A stretch of 64,000 nucleotides of DNA from Amycolatopsis alba DSM 44262 (GCF_000384215.1 NZ_KB913032.1:3179665-3243664), one strand, 5' to 3'. Counted from the first letter of the stretch, positions 18,732 to 27,094 are shown. A program made the numbers and translations. Notes: generated by a model not told the origin, from the letters alone.

Positions 18732-19330
18732 GCTTCCTCCAGTTCGACCCACTCCAGTTCGACCCACTCCAGATCGCCGGTCTCCAGATCGGCGAGAACT
18801 CCCCGCAGCCAGCCCAGCTCTGCCCGGCGCAGGACCTGCGCGTACTCGGTCTCCAGCAGCACCGCTCGCGGCACCGCGGCCTCCCGCGCCGATCGCAGGT
18901 CCTCCTCGACCTTGTCGATCAGCACCGCCAGCTCGGCGGCCCGCTCCCGCAGGAGGCCGCCCGCCTCCGCTCGCCCGAGCTGATGGGCGTGCGCCAGCGC
19001 CGCCGGGAAAACCGGATATTCGTCGGCCCGTTCGCCCAGGTATTCGCTCAGCAGCGAGCGCAACTCGGCACGCCCCTTTTCGGTTATGCCGTACACGGTC
19101 CGTTCGGGACGGGCGCCGTCCCGGCTCGTCCCGGCCACCTCGGCCAGGCCGAGCTTTTCCAGCCGGACGACCGCGTCGTAGAGCGACCCGCCCCGCATCC
19201 GCACGACATCGCCGATCCGGCGCTGCCTGATCAGCGACTGCATTTCGTAGGGATGCCGCGGGGCTTCGTTGAGCAGGCTCAACACGGCCAGCACGAGGGG
19301 AGTGCGGGCGGCACGGGATCGCGATGTCAT
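18728..19330 (-). CDS. PadR-family transcriptional regulator
   Basis: 200 residues. The PadR winged helix covers about residues 8-95 (VLAVLSLLNEAPRHPYEMQ, VRMRGGSLYDAVVRLEKLGL) with a C-terminal helical dimerisation domain. The end carries a short tandem repeat, LEWVE twice. The effector is unknown. A perfect 16-bp palindrome lies 25 bases upstream of the start and is its likely self-operator. Confidence 0.88.
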   Translation of the reverse strand: MTSRSRAARTPLVLAVLSLLNEAPRHPYEMQSLIRQRRIGDVVRMRGGSLYDAVVRLEKLGLAEVAGTSRDGARPERTVYGITEKGRAELRSLLSEYLGERADEYPVFPAALAHAHQLGRAEAGGLLRERAAELAVLIDKVEEDLRSAREAAVPRAVLLETEYAQVLRRAELGWLRGVLADLETGDLEWVELEWVELEEA

Positions 19331-19354
19331 GAGTGAAGCATAGCCGAACTCGAC

Positions 19355-19370
19355 TAGTCGACGTCGACTA
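19355..19370. promoter_or_regulatory. 16-bp perfect palindrome upstream of padR
   Basis: TAGTCGACGTCGACTA is perfectly symmetrical and lies between the divergent PadR gene and the gene at 19453. Probably the PadR operator; it could affect both genes. Confidence 0.6.
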
Positions 19371-19452
19371 TAGGCCCGGATGGCCATGGTCGAACGCCTG
19401 TTCTAGGATGTGCCGGGTACCACCCCATACCGGGCAAGGAGCGACACCGACG

Positions 19453-19947
19453 ATGACCGTGGATGCCTTGACACGCACTGACGCCGTGTCCGAAGAAGCG
19501 GCTACCGAAGCGCCCGTCGACTCGACGCCGCAGGCGGAGACCACCTCGGAGAACACCGAGGCCAAGACCGAGGCCCCCGAGGCTTCGGAAACCCCGGAGG
19601 CCCCCGCCGAAGAGGCAGCGGCGGAGTCCCCCAAGCCCAAGCGTGGCCGCCCGAAGGTCGCCACCACCGCGAAGAAGACCCGCACCGTCGAGCTGACCCT
19701 CACGGTCACCGGCACCGCCGACGGCGAGTGGCAGGCCGAGCTCAAGAACGGCGCCAAGTGGGTCGCGAAGGGCCTGGAGATCCCGGCCGCCGCCGTGTCC
19801 CGCGCCGCCAAGGAGCTGCACGCGGACCTGTCGGGCCCGATCGACGAGGTCATCAACGCCGCCCGCGAGCTGCAGGCCGCGAAGGTGGCCCAGCTCGAAG
19901 CCGAGCTGGAGAAGGCGAAGCTGGCACTGGCCGAGCTGGACGCGTAA
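19453..19947 (+). CDS. Acidic DUF6319-like protein with AT-hook-like motif
   Basis: 164 residues. Residues 1-58 are low-complexity and acidic (Ala, Glu, Thr, Pro), followed by a basic patch SPKPKRGRPKVATTAKK whose RGRP core is that of an AT-hook. After this come a small beta region (TVELTLTVTGTADGEWQAEL) and a C-terminal coiled coil (AKVAQLEAELEKAKLALAEL). Resembles Pseudonocardiaceae proteins labelled DUF6319, function unknown. The architecture suggests a nucleoid-associated or DNA-tethering protein. ATG 19453 follows AAGGAGCGA. Confidence 0.6.
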   Translation: MTVDALTRTDAVSEEAATEAPVDSTPQAETTSENTEAKTEAPEASETPEAPAEEAAAESPKPKRGRPKVATTAKKTRTVELTLTVTGTADGEWQAELKNGAKWVAKGLEIPAAAVSRAAKELHADLSGPIDEVINAARELQAAKVAQLEAELEKAKLALAELDA

Positions 19948-19960
19948 GACTTTCCTCCTG

Positions 19961-20005
19961 ACCGGGGCGGACGCTGGAACCTTCAGTGCCCGCCCCGGTT
20001 CTTTT
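19961..20005 (+). terminator. Rho-independent-type terminator
   Basis: ACCGGGGCGG (19961-19970) pairs with CCGCCCCGGT (19990-19999), followed by TCTTTT. It ends the gene at 19453 and lies against the 3' end of the convergent cupin gene. Confidence 0.75.
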
Positions 20006-20340
20006 CATCCGTCGATCGGCGGCCGCGCGGGCAGTGGTGTCTTGAACTCGACCCACTGACTGTCCACAATGGCCTCGACGCTGTGCGGGACGCCGCGCGG
20101 GTGCACGATCGTGCCGCCCGCCTCCAGCGTCACTTCCCGGCCGTCGAGCGTGCCGCGCAGCGAGCCCGTGTGCAGATACACGATGCTGTCGTGATCGTGG
20201 CTGTGCACCGGGGAAGCGACGCCTGCCGGATAGAAGATCTCGTACGCCAGACCGCCTTCCGCCGTCGCGAGCGTCCGGAACCGGCCCTGCCCGCCGATCA
20301 GTGGCAGACCCTCCACAATGGACATCGGCTGCCAGGTCAT
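20005..20340 (-). CDS. Small single-domain cupin protein
   Basis: 111 residues, one cupin barrel. PVHSHDHDSIVYLHTGSL carries the metal-binding histidines of cupin motif 1, and GGTIVHPRGVPHSVEA those of motif 2. Likely a metal-dependent enzyme or sensor for a small acid. It overlaps the MHS transporter stop by 4 bases and is translated with it, so it probably acts on the imported compound. Confidence 0.8.
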   Translation of the reverse strand: MTWQPMSIVEGLPLIGGQGRFRTLATAEGGLAYEIFYPAGVASPVHSHDHDSIVYLHTGSLRGTLDGREVTLEAGGTIVHPRGVPHSVEAIVDSQWVEFKTPLPARPPIDG

Positions 20341-21641
20341 CGCACGGACTCCATGGCCGTCGTCTCCTCGCGGTCGGGGTCACGGGCGAGCAGGACACCG
20401 ATGATGGTCACCACCGCGGTCGCGAGCAAGTAGATCCCGATCGCGAGCCAGCTGTCGAAGCCGGCGAGCAGCGCCGTGAACAGCAACGGCGCGGGCGCCC
20501 CGCCGATCACCCCGGCGAGGGTGTAGGCCAGCGAACTGCCGGTGTAGCGCAGGCGCGGCGAGAACTGCTCGGTGACGAGCGCGGCCTGCGGACCGTAGAG
20601 CGCGGCGTGGATGACGAGCGCGAACACGATCCCGATCGCCAGCATGGCGAACGAGCCGCCGCTGACCATCGGGAAGAACACGAACGGCCAGATCCCGGCG
20701 GCGATGGTCGCGAACAGGTACATCTTGCGCCGCGAAATCCGGTCCGAGAGCGCGCCGAACAGCGGCATCAGCACCAGCTGGAACGCCGAACCGATCATCA
20801 CCGCGGCCAGCCCGGCACCACGCGAGAGTCCGGTGTGCGTGGTGACGTAGGTGAGGACGAAGACGGTGAACAGCGCGTAGAGCACGTCCGGGCAGACCCG
20901 GATCAGGACGGCCGCGACGAGCGCGCGGCGTTCGGTGCGGAAGACCTCGGAGATCGGCGCCGACGAGCGTTCGCCGCGCTCCTGGATCTGCTTGAAGACC
21001 GGCGTCTCCTCCAGTTTGAGCCGGATCCACAGGCCGAACCCGACCAGCGCGCCCGACAGCAGGAACGCGATCCGCCAGCCCCAGCTGTTGAACTGGTCTT
21101 CGGTGAGCAGCCCGGCCAGGACGGCGAGGACACCGTTCGCGAGCAGGTTGCCCGCAGGCGGGCCGATCTGCGCGGCCGATGCCCAGAAGCCGCGTTTGCC
21201 CGGATCCCCGAACTCACTCGACAGCAGGACGGCGCCACCCCATTCGCCGCCGATGCCGACACCCTGCGCGAATCGCAGCGCCACGAGCAGGACCGCCGCG
21301 AAGCCGCCGATGCTCTCGTACGTGGGCAGGACGCCGATGAGGAACGTCGCGACGCCGGTGAGCACGAGGGTCATGACCAGGATGCGCTTGCGGCCGAGCA
21401 CGTCGCCGAGGCGGCCGAAGAGGAACCCGCCGATCGGCCGGGCGAGGTAGCCGACAGCGTAGGTCGAGAACGCCGCCATCGTGCTCGCGAGCTGGTCTTC
21501 CGAGGGGAAGAAGAGATGCCCGAAGATCGTCGCGGCCGCCACCGAGTAGGCCGCGAAGTCGTACCACTCGAGCGCTGTCCCCGAGAGGCTGGCCGCGAAG
21601 GCCTTGCGCAGCGAGCGCCGGTCACCGGCTGGTGAGGTCAT
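20337..21641 (-). CDS. MHS-family MFS transporter
   Basis: 434 residues, 12 helices. AASLSGTALEWYDFAAYSVA and GRLGDVLGRKRILV are MHS hallmarks. Close relative of the transporter at 11926-13242. ATG 21641 is the real start; the open frame runs on to 22799 only by chance. Forms an operon with the cupin gene and is divergent from a DUF2848 gene across a palindromic operator, so the three are probably co-regulated for uptake and breakdown of one organic acid. Confidence 0.85.
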   Translation of the reverse strand: MTSPAGDRRSLRKAFAASLSGTALEWYDFAAYSVAAATIFGHLFFPSEDQLASTMAAFSTYAVGYLARPIGGFLFGRLGDVLGRKRILVMTLVLTGVATFLIGVLPTYESIGGFAAVLLVALRFAQGVGIGGEWGGAVLLSSEFGDPGKRGFWASAAQIGPPAGNLLANGVLAVLAGLLTEDQFNSWGWRIAFLLSGALVGFGLWIRLKLEETPVFKQIQERGERSSAPISEVFRTERRALVAAVLIRVCPDVLYALFTVFVLTYVTTHTGLSRGAGLAAVMIGSAFQLVLMPLFGALSDRISRRKMYLFATIAAGIWPFVFFPMVSGGSFAMLAIGIVFALVIHAALYGPQAALVTEQFSPRLRYTGSSLAYTLAGVIGGAPAPLLFTALLAGFDSWLAIGIYLLATAVVTIIGVLLARDPDREETTAMESVR

Positions 21642-21705
21642 GTCCACATCCCGTCCGCAGTAGGTCCGCAACCCCGCCGGGAGGGGTTGAATTGCGGATA
21701 TACTC

Positions 21706-21717
21706 CTTGTATACAAG
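21706..21717. promoter_or_regulatory. GntR-type palindromic operator CTTGTATACAAG
   Basis: A perfect 12-bp palindrome flanked by further TATAC and GTATG half-sites (21699-21725) lies between the divergent transporter and DUF2848 genes. GTATAC-type sites are bound by GntR-family regulators of acid catabolism. No GntR gene is adjacent. Confidence 0.6.
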
Positions 21718-21749
21718 CTGTATGCGCAACCCCCAATCTCGGAGGACAG

Positions 21750-22430
21750 ATGCCTGAGCTGCGTTTCACCCTTCCCGACGGCCAGGAGCGGCGGACCGAG
21801 GTCCACACGCTGCTGAACGCCGGATACGCCGGTCGCAGCCAGGAGGACGTCGCCGCCCACGTGGCCGAACTGGCCGAACTCGGCGTCCCCGCGCCCTCGG
21901 TGATCCCGGCGCTCTACCCGGTCGCGCCGTACCTGGCGAGCCAGACCGAAGAGGTCCCGGTGCAGCACGAGAAGACCTCCGGCGAGGCCGAGTGGGCCAT
22001 CGTCATCACCGGTCCCGCACCCGAGGACGTCCTCCTGACCGCCGCCTGCGACCACACCGACCGCGCGCTCGAAGCGCACGGCGTCGCGTGGAGCAAGAAC
22101 GCCGGCCCCGACGTCCTCGCCGCCAAGGCCTGGCGTCTCGTCGACGTCCAGGACCGGCTCGACGAGCTCACGCTGTCCGCCTGGGCAGGGGAAACCCTGA
22201 TCCAGCAAGGGAAACTCGCCGAGCTGCTGCCGCCGTCGTACTGGCTGGACGTGCTGCGCGAACGCGACCTGTACGCCACGGGCACCGTGCTGATCTCCGG
22301 CACGATCCCGATGGTGCACGGCGTCGACCAGTTCGCCGACTCCTGGCGCGTGGAACTGGGCGACCCGGCGACCGGCGAAACGATCGCACTCTCCTACCGC
22401 GTGCGGCGGCTGCCCGAACCGATCGGCTAG
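21750..22430 (+). CDS. DUF2848-family protein (fumarylacetoacetate-hydrolase-like)
   Basis: 226 residues. The C-terminal pattern VLISGTIPMVHGVDQFADSW, then GDPATGETIALSYRVRRLP, is that of DUF2848, whose fold recalls fumarylacetoacetate hydrolase/AraD-type hydratases. Residues AIVITGPAPEDVLLTAACDH form the central strand. No reaction is established to my knowledge. ATG 21750 follows GGAGGA. The shared operator with the MHS transporter suggests breakdown of an imported acid. Confidence 0.75.
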   Translation: MPELRFTLPDGQERRTEVHTLLNAGYAGRSQEDVAAHVAELAELGVPAPSVIPALYPVAPYLASQTEEVPVQHEKTSGEAEWAIVITGPAPEDVLLTAACDHTDRALEAHGVAWSKNAGPDVLAAKAWRLVDVQDRLDELTLSAWAGETLIQQGKLAELLPPSYWLDVLRERDLYATGTVLISGTIPMVHGVDQFADSWRVELGDPATGETIALSYRVRRLPEPIG

Positions 22431-22799
22431 AGCCCGAAAGCCTCGAACACCTCGGGGTCCTGGAACACGACGTTGTGGGAGATCCCCGACGGCGTGACCG
22501 TGAAGACCTGCAAGGTGTGCAAGCGGAGCACGCCCGCCTCGTCCGGGCAGTAGGCGGCGAGCGCGGGCTGCCCGTTGGCCTCCGCGGGCTCCATCCGCCA
22601 GCCGGTGCCCCGCATCGCGAAGACCCTGGCGATGGAACCGGCCGTAGCCGTCCCGACCGGAGTACCAGAGCGGCACGGGCGGCATTTCGAGGACGGCGTC
22701 TTCGGTGAGCAGGGTGACGAGAGTGCCGACGTCGGCGGCGCCGCCGCGCTGCTGCGTTATCGGACCGGCTGAAGACGACTTAGGTAAGGCAATAGTCAA
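22427..22799 (-). pseudogene. Remnant of an ECF sigma factor with SnoaL-like C-terminus, truncated and frameshifted
   Basis: The 3' part (22427-22615 and upstream) reads ARVFAMRGTGWRMEPAEANG through HNVVFQDPEVFEAFGL, the C-terminal SnoaL-like domain of ECF sigma factors of the SigJ/ECF41 kind. The preceding piece, VGTLVTLLTEDAVLEMPP and YSGRDGYGRF, is in another frame; deleting one C near 22641 joins them. The sigma-2 and sigma-4 regions are absent upstream. The 3' end overlaps the DUF2848 stop by 4 bases. Confidence 0.75.
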
Positions 22800-22810
22800 T
22801 AAGGATTGCC
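22780..22810. promoter_or_regulatory. Iron-box-like sequence upstream of the VIT-family gene
   Basis: TTAGGTAAGGCAATAGTCA (22780-22798) matches the DtxR/IdeR 19-mer at about 13 positions, the left half almost perfectly. GGCAAT (22788-22793) and ATTGCC (22805-22810) add an inverted repeat. Placement fits metal-dependent control of the transporter downstream. Confidence 0.45.
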
Positions 22811-22869
22811 TGCATTGACCGAAACTGTTCCCTGTCGCCGATTACCGTTCTTTGTGTTTCACTGAAACG

Positions 22870-23589
22870 GTGACCGAAACCGTGTCGACAGCACATCCCC
22901 ACGAACCGCACGCGGATCTGAGCGGCAAACTGAACTGGCTGCGCGCCGGTGTCCTCGGCGCCAACGACGGGATCGTGTCGGTGGCGGGCATCGTGGTCGG
23001 CGTCGCGGGCGCGACCACCGATTCCACCGCGATCGCGACGGCGGGAATCGCGGGACTGGTCGCCGGCGCGCTTTCCATGGCGGGCGGCGAATACGTCTCG
23101 GTGAGCACACAGCGCGACACCGAACGCGCGCAGTTACGGCTCGAAAAGCGCGAACTGAAGGAGATGCCCGAGGCCGAAGAACGGGAACTCGCGGAAATCT
23201 ACGAGGCGAAGGGCCTTTCCCCGGAACTCGCCGCCCAGGTCGCCCGTGAACTGACCGAAAAGGACGCGCTGCAGGCGCACGCGGAGGCCGAACTCGGCAT
23301 CGATCCGGACAATCTGACCAGCCCGTGGCAGGCGGCGTGGGCGTCACTGGTGGCGTTCACCGTCGGCGCGCTGCTGCCGTTGCTGTCGATCGCGTGGACG
23401 TCGACCTCGGCGCGGGTCTGGGCGTGCGCGGCGGCGGTCGTGGTCGGCCTGGTGCTGACCGGGTTCATCAGCGCGAAACTCGGCGACGCCCGCGTCGGCC
23501 GGGCGATCGCGCGGAACGTCGGCGTGGGCGCGCTGACGATGCTGGTGACGTACTACGTCGGCGTGCTGTTCGGGACGACCGTCGGGTAG
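22870..23589 (+). CDS. VIT1/CCC1-family iron/manganese transporter
   Basis: 239 residues, five membrane segments. LRAGVLGANDGIVSVAGIVV and GAATDS-like residues form the first membrane pair; SMAGGEYVSVSTQRDTERAQ starts the soluble metal-binding loop (about residues 75-135, rich in Glu). The family exports Fe2+/Mn2+ from the cytoplasm or into stores. GTG 22870 is chosen; GTG 22852 is in frame. An iron-box-like site upstream supports iron control. Confidence 0.88.
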   Translation: MTETVSTAHPHEPHADLSGKLNWLRAGVLGANDGIVSVAGIVVGVAGATTDSTAIATAGIAGLVAGALSMAGGEYVSVSTQRDTERAQLRLEKRELKEMPEAEERELAEIYEAKGLSPELAAQVARELTEKDALQAHAEAELGIDPDNLTSPWQAAWASLVAFTVGALLPLLSIAWTSTSARVWACAAAVVVGLVLTGFISAKLGDARVGRAIARNVGVGALTMLVTYYVGVLFGTTVG

Positions 23590-23590
23590 C

Positions 23591-23633
23591 GAAAGGGCCC
23601 TTCACCGCGTCCTACGCGGTGAAGGGCCCTTTC
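23591..23633. terminator. Convergent terminator hairpin
   Basis: 19-bp perfect arms (23591-23609, 23615-23633) with a 5-base loop between two converging genes. The arm core AGGGCCCTTCAC recurs in shorter form at 33131-33145 and 44290-44302. Confidence 0.8.
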
Positions 23634-23675
23634 AGCACTTCCGAGGGTCGCCCGGCGGCGCGGGAAGAAGAGCGT

Positions 23676-25136
23676 CTAGTGGACGCCCTTCATCAGCTTG
23701 CGGATCATCGGCGTCGCCACCAGAAGCGCGACACCGACGACAACGGCCACACCGCCGACGATGCTGAAGTACGGCGCTTCGTCTTCCACGGTGTAGTACT
23801 CGGCCAGCTTCCCGGACATCGCCGTGCCCAGCGAAATGGACAGGAAGTTCAGCGCCACCATCTGCGTCCGGAAGGCCTCCGGCGCGAGTTTCGTCGACAG
23901 CGAGAGGCCGACCGGCGAAAGCATCAGTTCCGCCATGGTGAACACGAACAGGATGCCCGCCAGCGCGAGCAGCGGGCTGGCGTTCTTGCCGCTGCCGACC
24001 ATCGGGAGGAAAAGCAGGAACGCCACGCCCATGGTCACCGTGCCGAGCACGAACTTGACCGGCGATGACGGCTGCCGCGAACCGAGTTTCGTCCAGATCG
24101 CGGCGATCACCGGCGCGAACAGGATGATGAACACCGGGTTGATCGAGTTGACCCACGCCACCGGCATCTCCCAGCCGAAGATCGTCCGGTTCAGCCGTTC
24201 GTCTGTGTAGGCCGCGACCACGGTGAACTGCTGCTGGTACAGCGAGAAGAACGCGGCGCTCGCGATGAACATCGGGATGAACGAGTACACCCGGCTGCGC
24301 TCTTCGGAGGTGATCTTCTTGCTGGTGATGATCACCACGAAGTAGATCACCGAGATGATCGCGACGGCCCAGACGACGACGTCGACCAGGTTCTCCGGGT
24401 TGATCACGCCGAAGACCACGAGCAGCACGATCGCCGCGACACCCACCACGGTGCCGCCGAAGACCAGCGAACGCTTCGAGGCGGGCAGCGGGTTCGGGAC
24501 CTCGCTCGCCTTCTCGCCGAGGTTCTTGCGGCCGATCGTGTACTGGATCAGGCCGAGCGCCATACCGAACGCGGCGAGCCCGAAGCCGACGTGGAAGCCG
24601 ATCTCGCTCTGCGCGAGCCCGGTCAGCAGCGGCCCGACGAAGCCACCGAGGTTGATGCCCATGTAGAAGATCGTGAAACCGCCGTCACGGCGCTCGTCGC
24701 CTTTCGCGTACAGCGTCCCGACGATGGTGGTGGCATTGGACTTCAGCCCGCCACTGCCGATGGCCACGCACGCGAGACCGACGCCGATGCCCGCCAATCC
24801 CGGCAGCACGGCCAGGCTGATGTGGCCGATCATGATCAGGATCGCGCTGTAGAACAGCGTCCGTTCGGAGCCGAGCACGCGGTCCGCGACCCAGGCTCCG
24901 ATCACCGCCGACAGGTAGACCATGCCGCCGTACGCGCCGACGATGCCGAGTGCGGAGGCCTTCGGCAGCGCGAGGCCGCCCTGACTGACTTCGTAGTAAA
25001 GGTAGATCGGGAGGATGCCGAGCATCCCGTAGTACGAGAACCGCTCCCACATCTCGACGCCGAAGAGGTTCGCCAGCCCTCGTGGGTGCCCGAAGAACCT
25101 CGTGTCTTGTTGGACCTCGGTAGAGGTACTCACCAT
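23676..25136 (-). CDS. POT/PTR-family proton-dependent oligopeptide transporter
   Basis: 486 residues, 12-14 helices. WERFSYYGMLGILPIYLYY is the ExxER-like first helix of POT transporters, and FYMGINLGGFVGPLLTG matches the fifth-helix signature. Imports di- and tripeptides with protons. ATG 25136 with a GTG next to it. Stands alone, convergent to the VIT gene. Confidence 0.92.
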   Translation of the reverse strand: MVSTSTEVQQDTRFFGHPRGLANLFGVEMWERFSYYGMLGILPIYLYYEVSQGGLALPKASALGIVGAYGGMVYLSAVIGAWVADRVLGSERTLFYSAILIMIGHISLAVLPGLAGIGVGLACVAIGSGGLKSNATTIVGTLYAKGDERRDGGFTIFYMGINLGGFVGPLLTGLAQSEIGFHVGFGLAAFGMALGLIQYTIGRKNLGEKASEVPNPLPASKRSLVFGGTVVGVAAIVLLVVFGVINPENLVDVVVWAVAIISVIYFVVIITSKKITSEERSRVYSFIPMFIASAAFFSLYQQQFTVVAAYTDERLNRTIFGWEMPVAWVNSINPVFIILFAPVIAAIWTKLGSRQPSSPVKFVLGTVTMGVAFLLFLPMVGSGKNASPLLALAGILFVFTMAELMLSPVGLSLSTKLAPEAFRTQMVALNFLSISLGTAMSGKLAEYYTVEDEAPYFSIVGGVAVVVGVALLVATPMIRKLMKGVH

Positions 25137-25281
25137 GCCGTCCTTATCGAAGACATCGTTGTCGTTTTCCGCTCACATGCTAGAAGTCCACCATGTGGAA
25201 CTGACACCGACATCCGGATGGACCTTGTGGCCGCCGTCATGAAGGGGCGAAATCCGCAGCTCCAGACGTTAAAATGACGTC

Positions 25282-25343
25282 AAGGTGCGCCGGGAAGTCT
25301 GGTCGGCAACAGTATTCGTGTCGCCGAAAACCCGGAGGATGCC
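25282..25343 (+). promoter_or_regulatory. Structured 5' leader of nhaA, riboswitch-like
   Basis: A TAAAAT -10 element at 25270-25275 predicts a start near 25282, so the RNA begins with this element. CCGGG (25290-25294) can pair with CCCGG (25331-25335), which abuts the ribosome site GGAGGA. Inside, UCGGC-A-ACA (25303-25311) pairs with UGU-C-GCCGA (25319-25327). Closing the outer stem would hide the ribosome site. The conserved-looking GGGAAGTCTGGTCGGC core suggests a ligand pocket; ion sensing is inference. Confidence 0.5.
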
Positions 25344-26543
25344 GTGTCCGGCCCCCATCGCCCTGCAAAAGCCGTCGTCGCCGACTTCGCCCGCTATCTC
25401 CGCACCGAAACCACCGGCGGGCTGATCCTGCTGGGCGCCACCGCGATAGCCCTGCTCTGGGCGAATTCACCCATTGACGACATTTACCGCGCCATCCGCG
25501 ATTTCCGACTCGGTCCCGAATTCCTCCACCTGAATCTGACGATCGGCGACTGGGCGAAGGACGGCTTGCTCGCGCTGTTCTTCTTCGTCGCGGGACTCGA
25601 ACTCAAACGCGAACTCGTGGTCGGCGAGCTCTCCCGGTTCAAGCAGGCGATCCTGCCGGTGGTCGCCGCGATCGGCGGCATGATCGTCCCGGCGCTGGTC
25701 GCGCTCTACGTCGGCTGGGGAACGCCGGGCATCGAACGCGCGTGGGCCATCCCGGTCGCCACGGACATCGCGTTCGCGCTCGGCGTCCTCGCCCTGACCG
25801 CGTCGAACCTGCCGAGCAGCGCCCGCGTATTCCTGCTCTCGCTGGCCGTGGTCGACGACCTCGGCGCGATCCTCGTCATCGCGATCCTGTTCACCGCGAA
25901 GTTCGACCTCGTCGCCGCGGGCGTCGCCGTCGCCGCCCTCGCGCTGTACGCCTACCTGCAGCACCGTCGCGTCCGCAGCGCCTGGATCTACGTGCCGCTG
26001 GCCCTGATCACCTGGGTCGCGGTGCACTCGGCGGGTATCCACGCCACCATCGCCGGCGTTGCGCTCGGCCTGCTGACCCGCGTTCGCGCCGACTCCGGCG
26101 AGGAGCATTCGCCCGCGGTCCGGCTCGAACACCGGCTCCAGCCGTGGTCCGCCGCGGTCGCGGTGCCGCTGTTCGCGCTGTTCGCGGCCGGGATCAAAGT
26201 GGACGGCGAGTCGCTCGGCACGGTGTTCACCACGGCGCTGCCGCTGGCCGTGCTGATCGGGCTGGTCGGCGGGAAACTGGTCGGGATCTTCGGTGCCAGC
26301 CTGCTCGCGGTGAAGTTCAAACTCGCGGAAAAACCCAGGGGAATGGGCTGGCGGGACATCGGCGCGCTGTCGATGCTCGGCGGTGTCGGGTTCACCGTGA
26401 GCCTGCTGATCGCCGATCTCGCGCTCGACGGGGAGGCCGTCGAACTGGCGAAGACGGCGGTGCTGATCGCCTCGGCCATCGCCTCGCTTTCGGCCGCCGC
26501 GATGCTGCTGCACCGCAGCCGCGTACACGCGCGGGAGGATTGA
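25344..26543 (+). CDS. nhaA: Na+/H+ antiporter NhaA
   Basis: 399 residues, about 12 helices. ETTGGLILLGATAIALLWAN starts helix 1, LALFFFVAGLELKRE follows, and the ion-binding aspartates are in LAVVDDLGAI (about residues 166-175). LGGVGFTVSLLIADLA marks the late helices. Exports Na+ or Li+ for protons at the inner membrane. GTG start after GGAGGA, which the leader upstream can mask. Confidence 0.95.
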   Translation: MSGPHRPAKAVVADFARYLRTETTGGLILLGATAIALLWANSPIDDIYRAIRDFRLGPEFLHLNLTIGDWAKDGLLALFFFVAGLELKRELVVGELSRFKQAILPVVAAIGGMIVPALVALYVGWGTPGIERAWAIPVATDIAFALGVLALTASNLPSSARVFLLSLAVVDDLGAILVIAILFTAKFDLVAAGVAVAALALYAYLQHRRVRSAWIYVPLALITWVAVHSAGIHATIAGVALGLLTRVRADSGEEHSPAVRLEHRLQPWSAAVAVPLFALFAAGIKVDGESLGTVFTTALPLAVLIGLVGGKLVGIFGASLLAVKFKLAEKPRGMGWRDIGALSMLGGVGFTVSLLIADLALDGEAVELAKTAVLIASAIASLSAAAMLLHRSRVHARED

Positions 26544-26603
26544 GCGCGCGACACTCGCCGGTCCGCCGCGCCCGTGATGAGGGCACGTGGCACGATGGCC
26601 GGT

Positions 26604-27083
26604 GTGAGCAGCCCCAAGCACGAACGTACCGGCCCCGACGGCGTGGGGGCCGTGCCCTACCTCCCCCTGTCGAGCGATGACGACGTGGTAGCGAGCGAGC
26701 AGTCCCTCGGGAAACTCGTCGGCGATGCCACACAGCATGTCTCGACGCTGATCCGCGCCGAGGTCGAGCTGGCCAAGTCCGAGGTCGTCGCGGAGGCGAA
26801 GAAGGGCCTCAAGGGCGCCATCTTCTTCCTGGTCGCGCTGGTCGTCGGGCTGTACAGCTCGTTCTTCTTCTTTTTCTTCCTCGGCGAGCTGCTGTCGGAG
26901 TGGCTGATGCGCTGGGCGGCGTTCGCGATCGTGTTCGGGCTGATGCTCGCCACGACGGCGGTCGCGGGCTTCCTCGGCTACCGCAAGGTGAAGAAGATCA
27001 AGGCGCCGGAGCGCACGATCAACAGCTTCAAGGACACCGCCGCCGCGTTCAAACCGCGGCACGACGCCGACGAACAAGACTGA
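26604..27083 (+). CDS. Holin-X-like membrane protein (phage holin superfamily III fold), Rv3669 position
   Basis: 159 residues. A disordered N-terminus, an amphipathic helix (STLIRAEVELAKSEVVAEAK) and two membrane segments (about residues 70-95 with a run of Phe, and 105-130) match the actinobacterial Holin-X family. The name reflects fold only; there is no phage context. It precedes ephE as Rv3669 does in M. tuberculosis. GTG 26604 and ATG 26595 are both possible starts. Confidence 0.75.
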   Translation: MSSPKHERTGPDGVGAVPYLPLSSDDDVVASEQSLGKLVGDATQHVSTLIRAEVELAKSEVVAEAKKGLKGAIFFLVALVVGLYSSFFFFFFLGELLSEWLMRWAAFAIVFGLMLATTAVAGFLGYRKVKKIKAPERTINSFKDTAAAFKPRHDADEQD

Positions 27084-27094
27084 GTCTTCGGGCG

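Noticed and set aside
20337..22799. A single 820-codon minus-strand frame
   Set aside because: Only 20337-21641 encodes the transporter; the rest is read-through in the shadow of the DUF2848 gene plus the sigma-factor remnant.
26604..27083. Holin gene as sign of a prophage
   Set aside because: Holin-X-like membrane proteins are chromosomal in actinobacteria; no integrase, terminase, capsid or endolysin is nearby and the order matches Rv3669.
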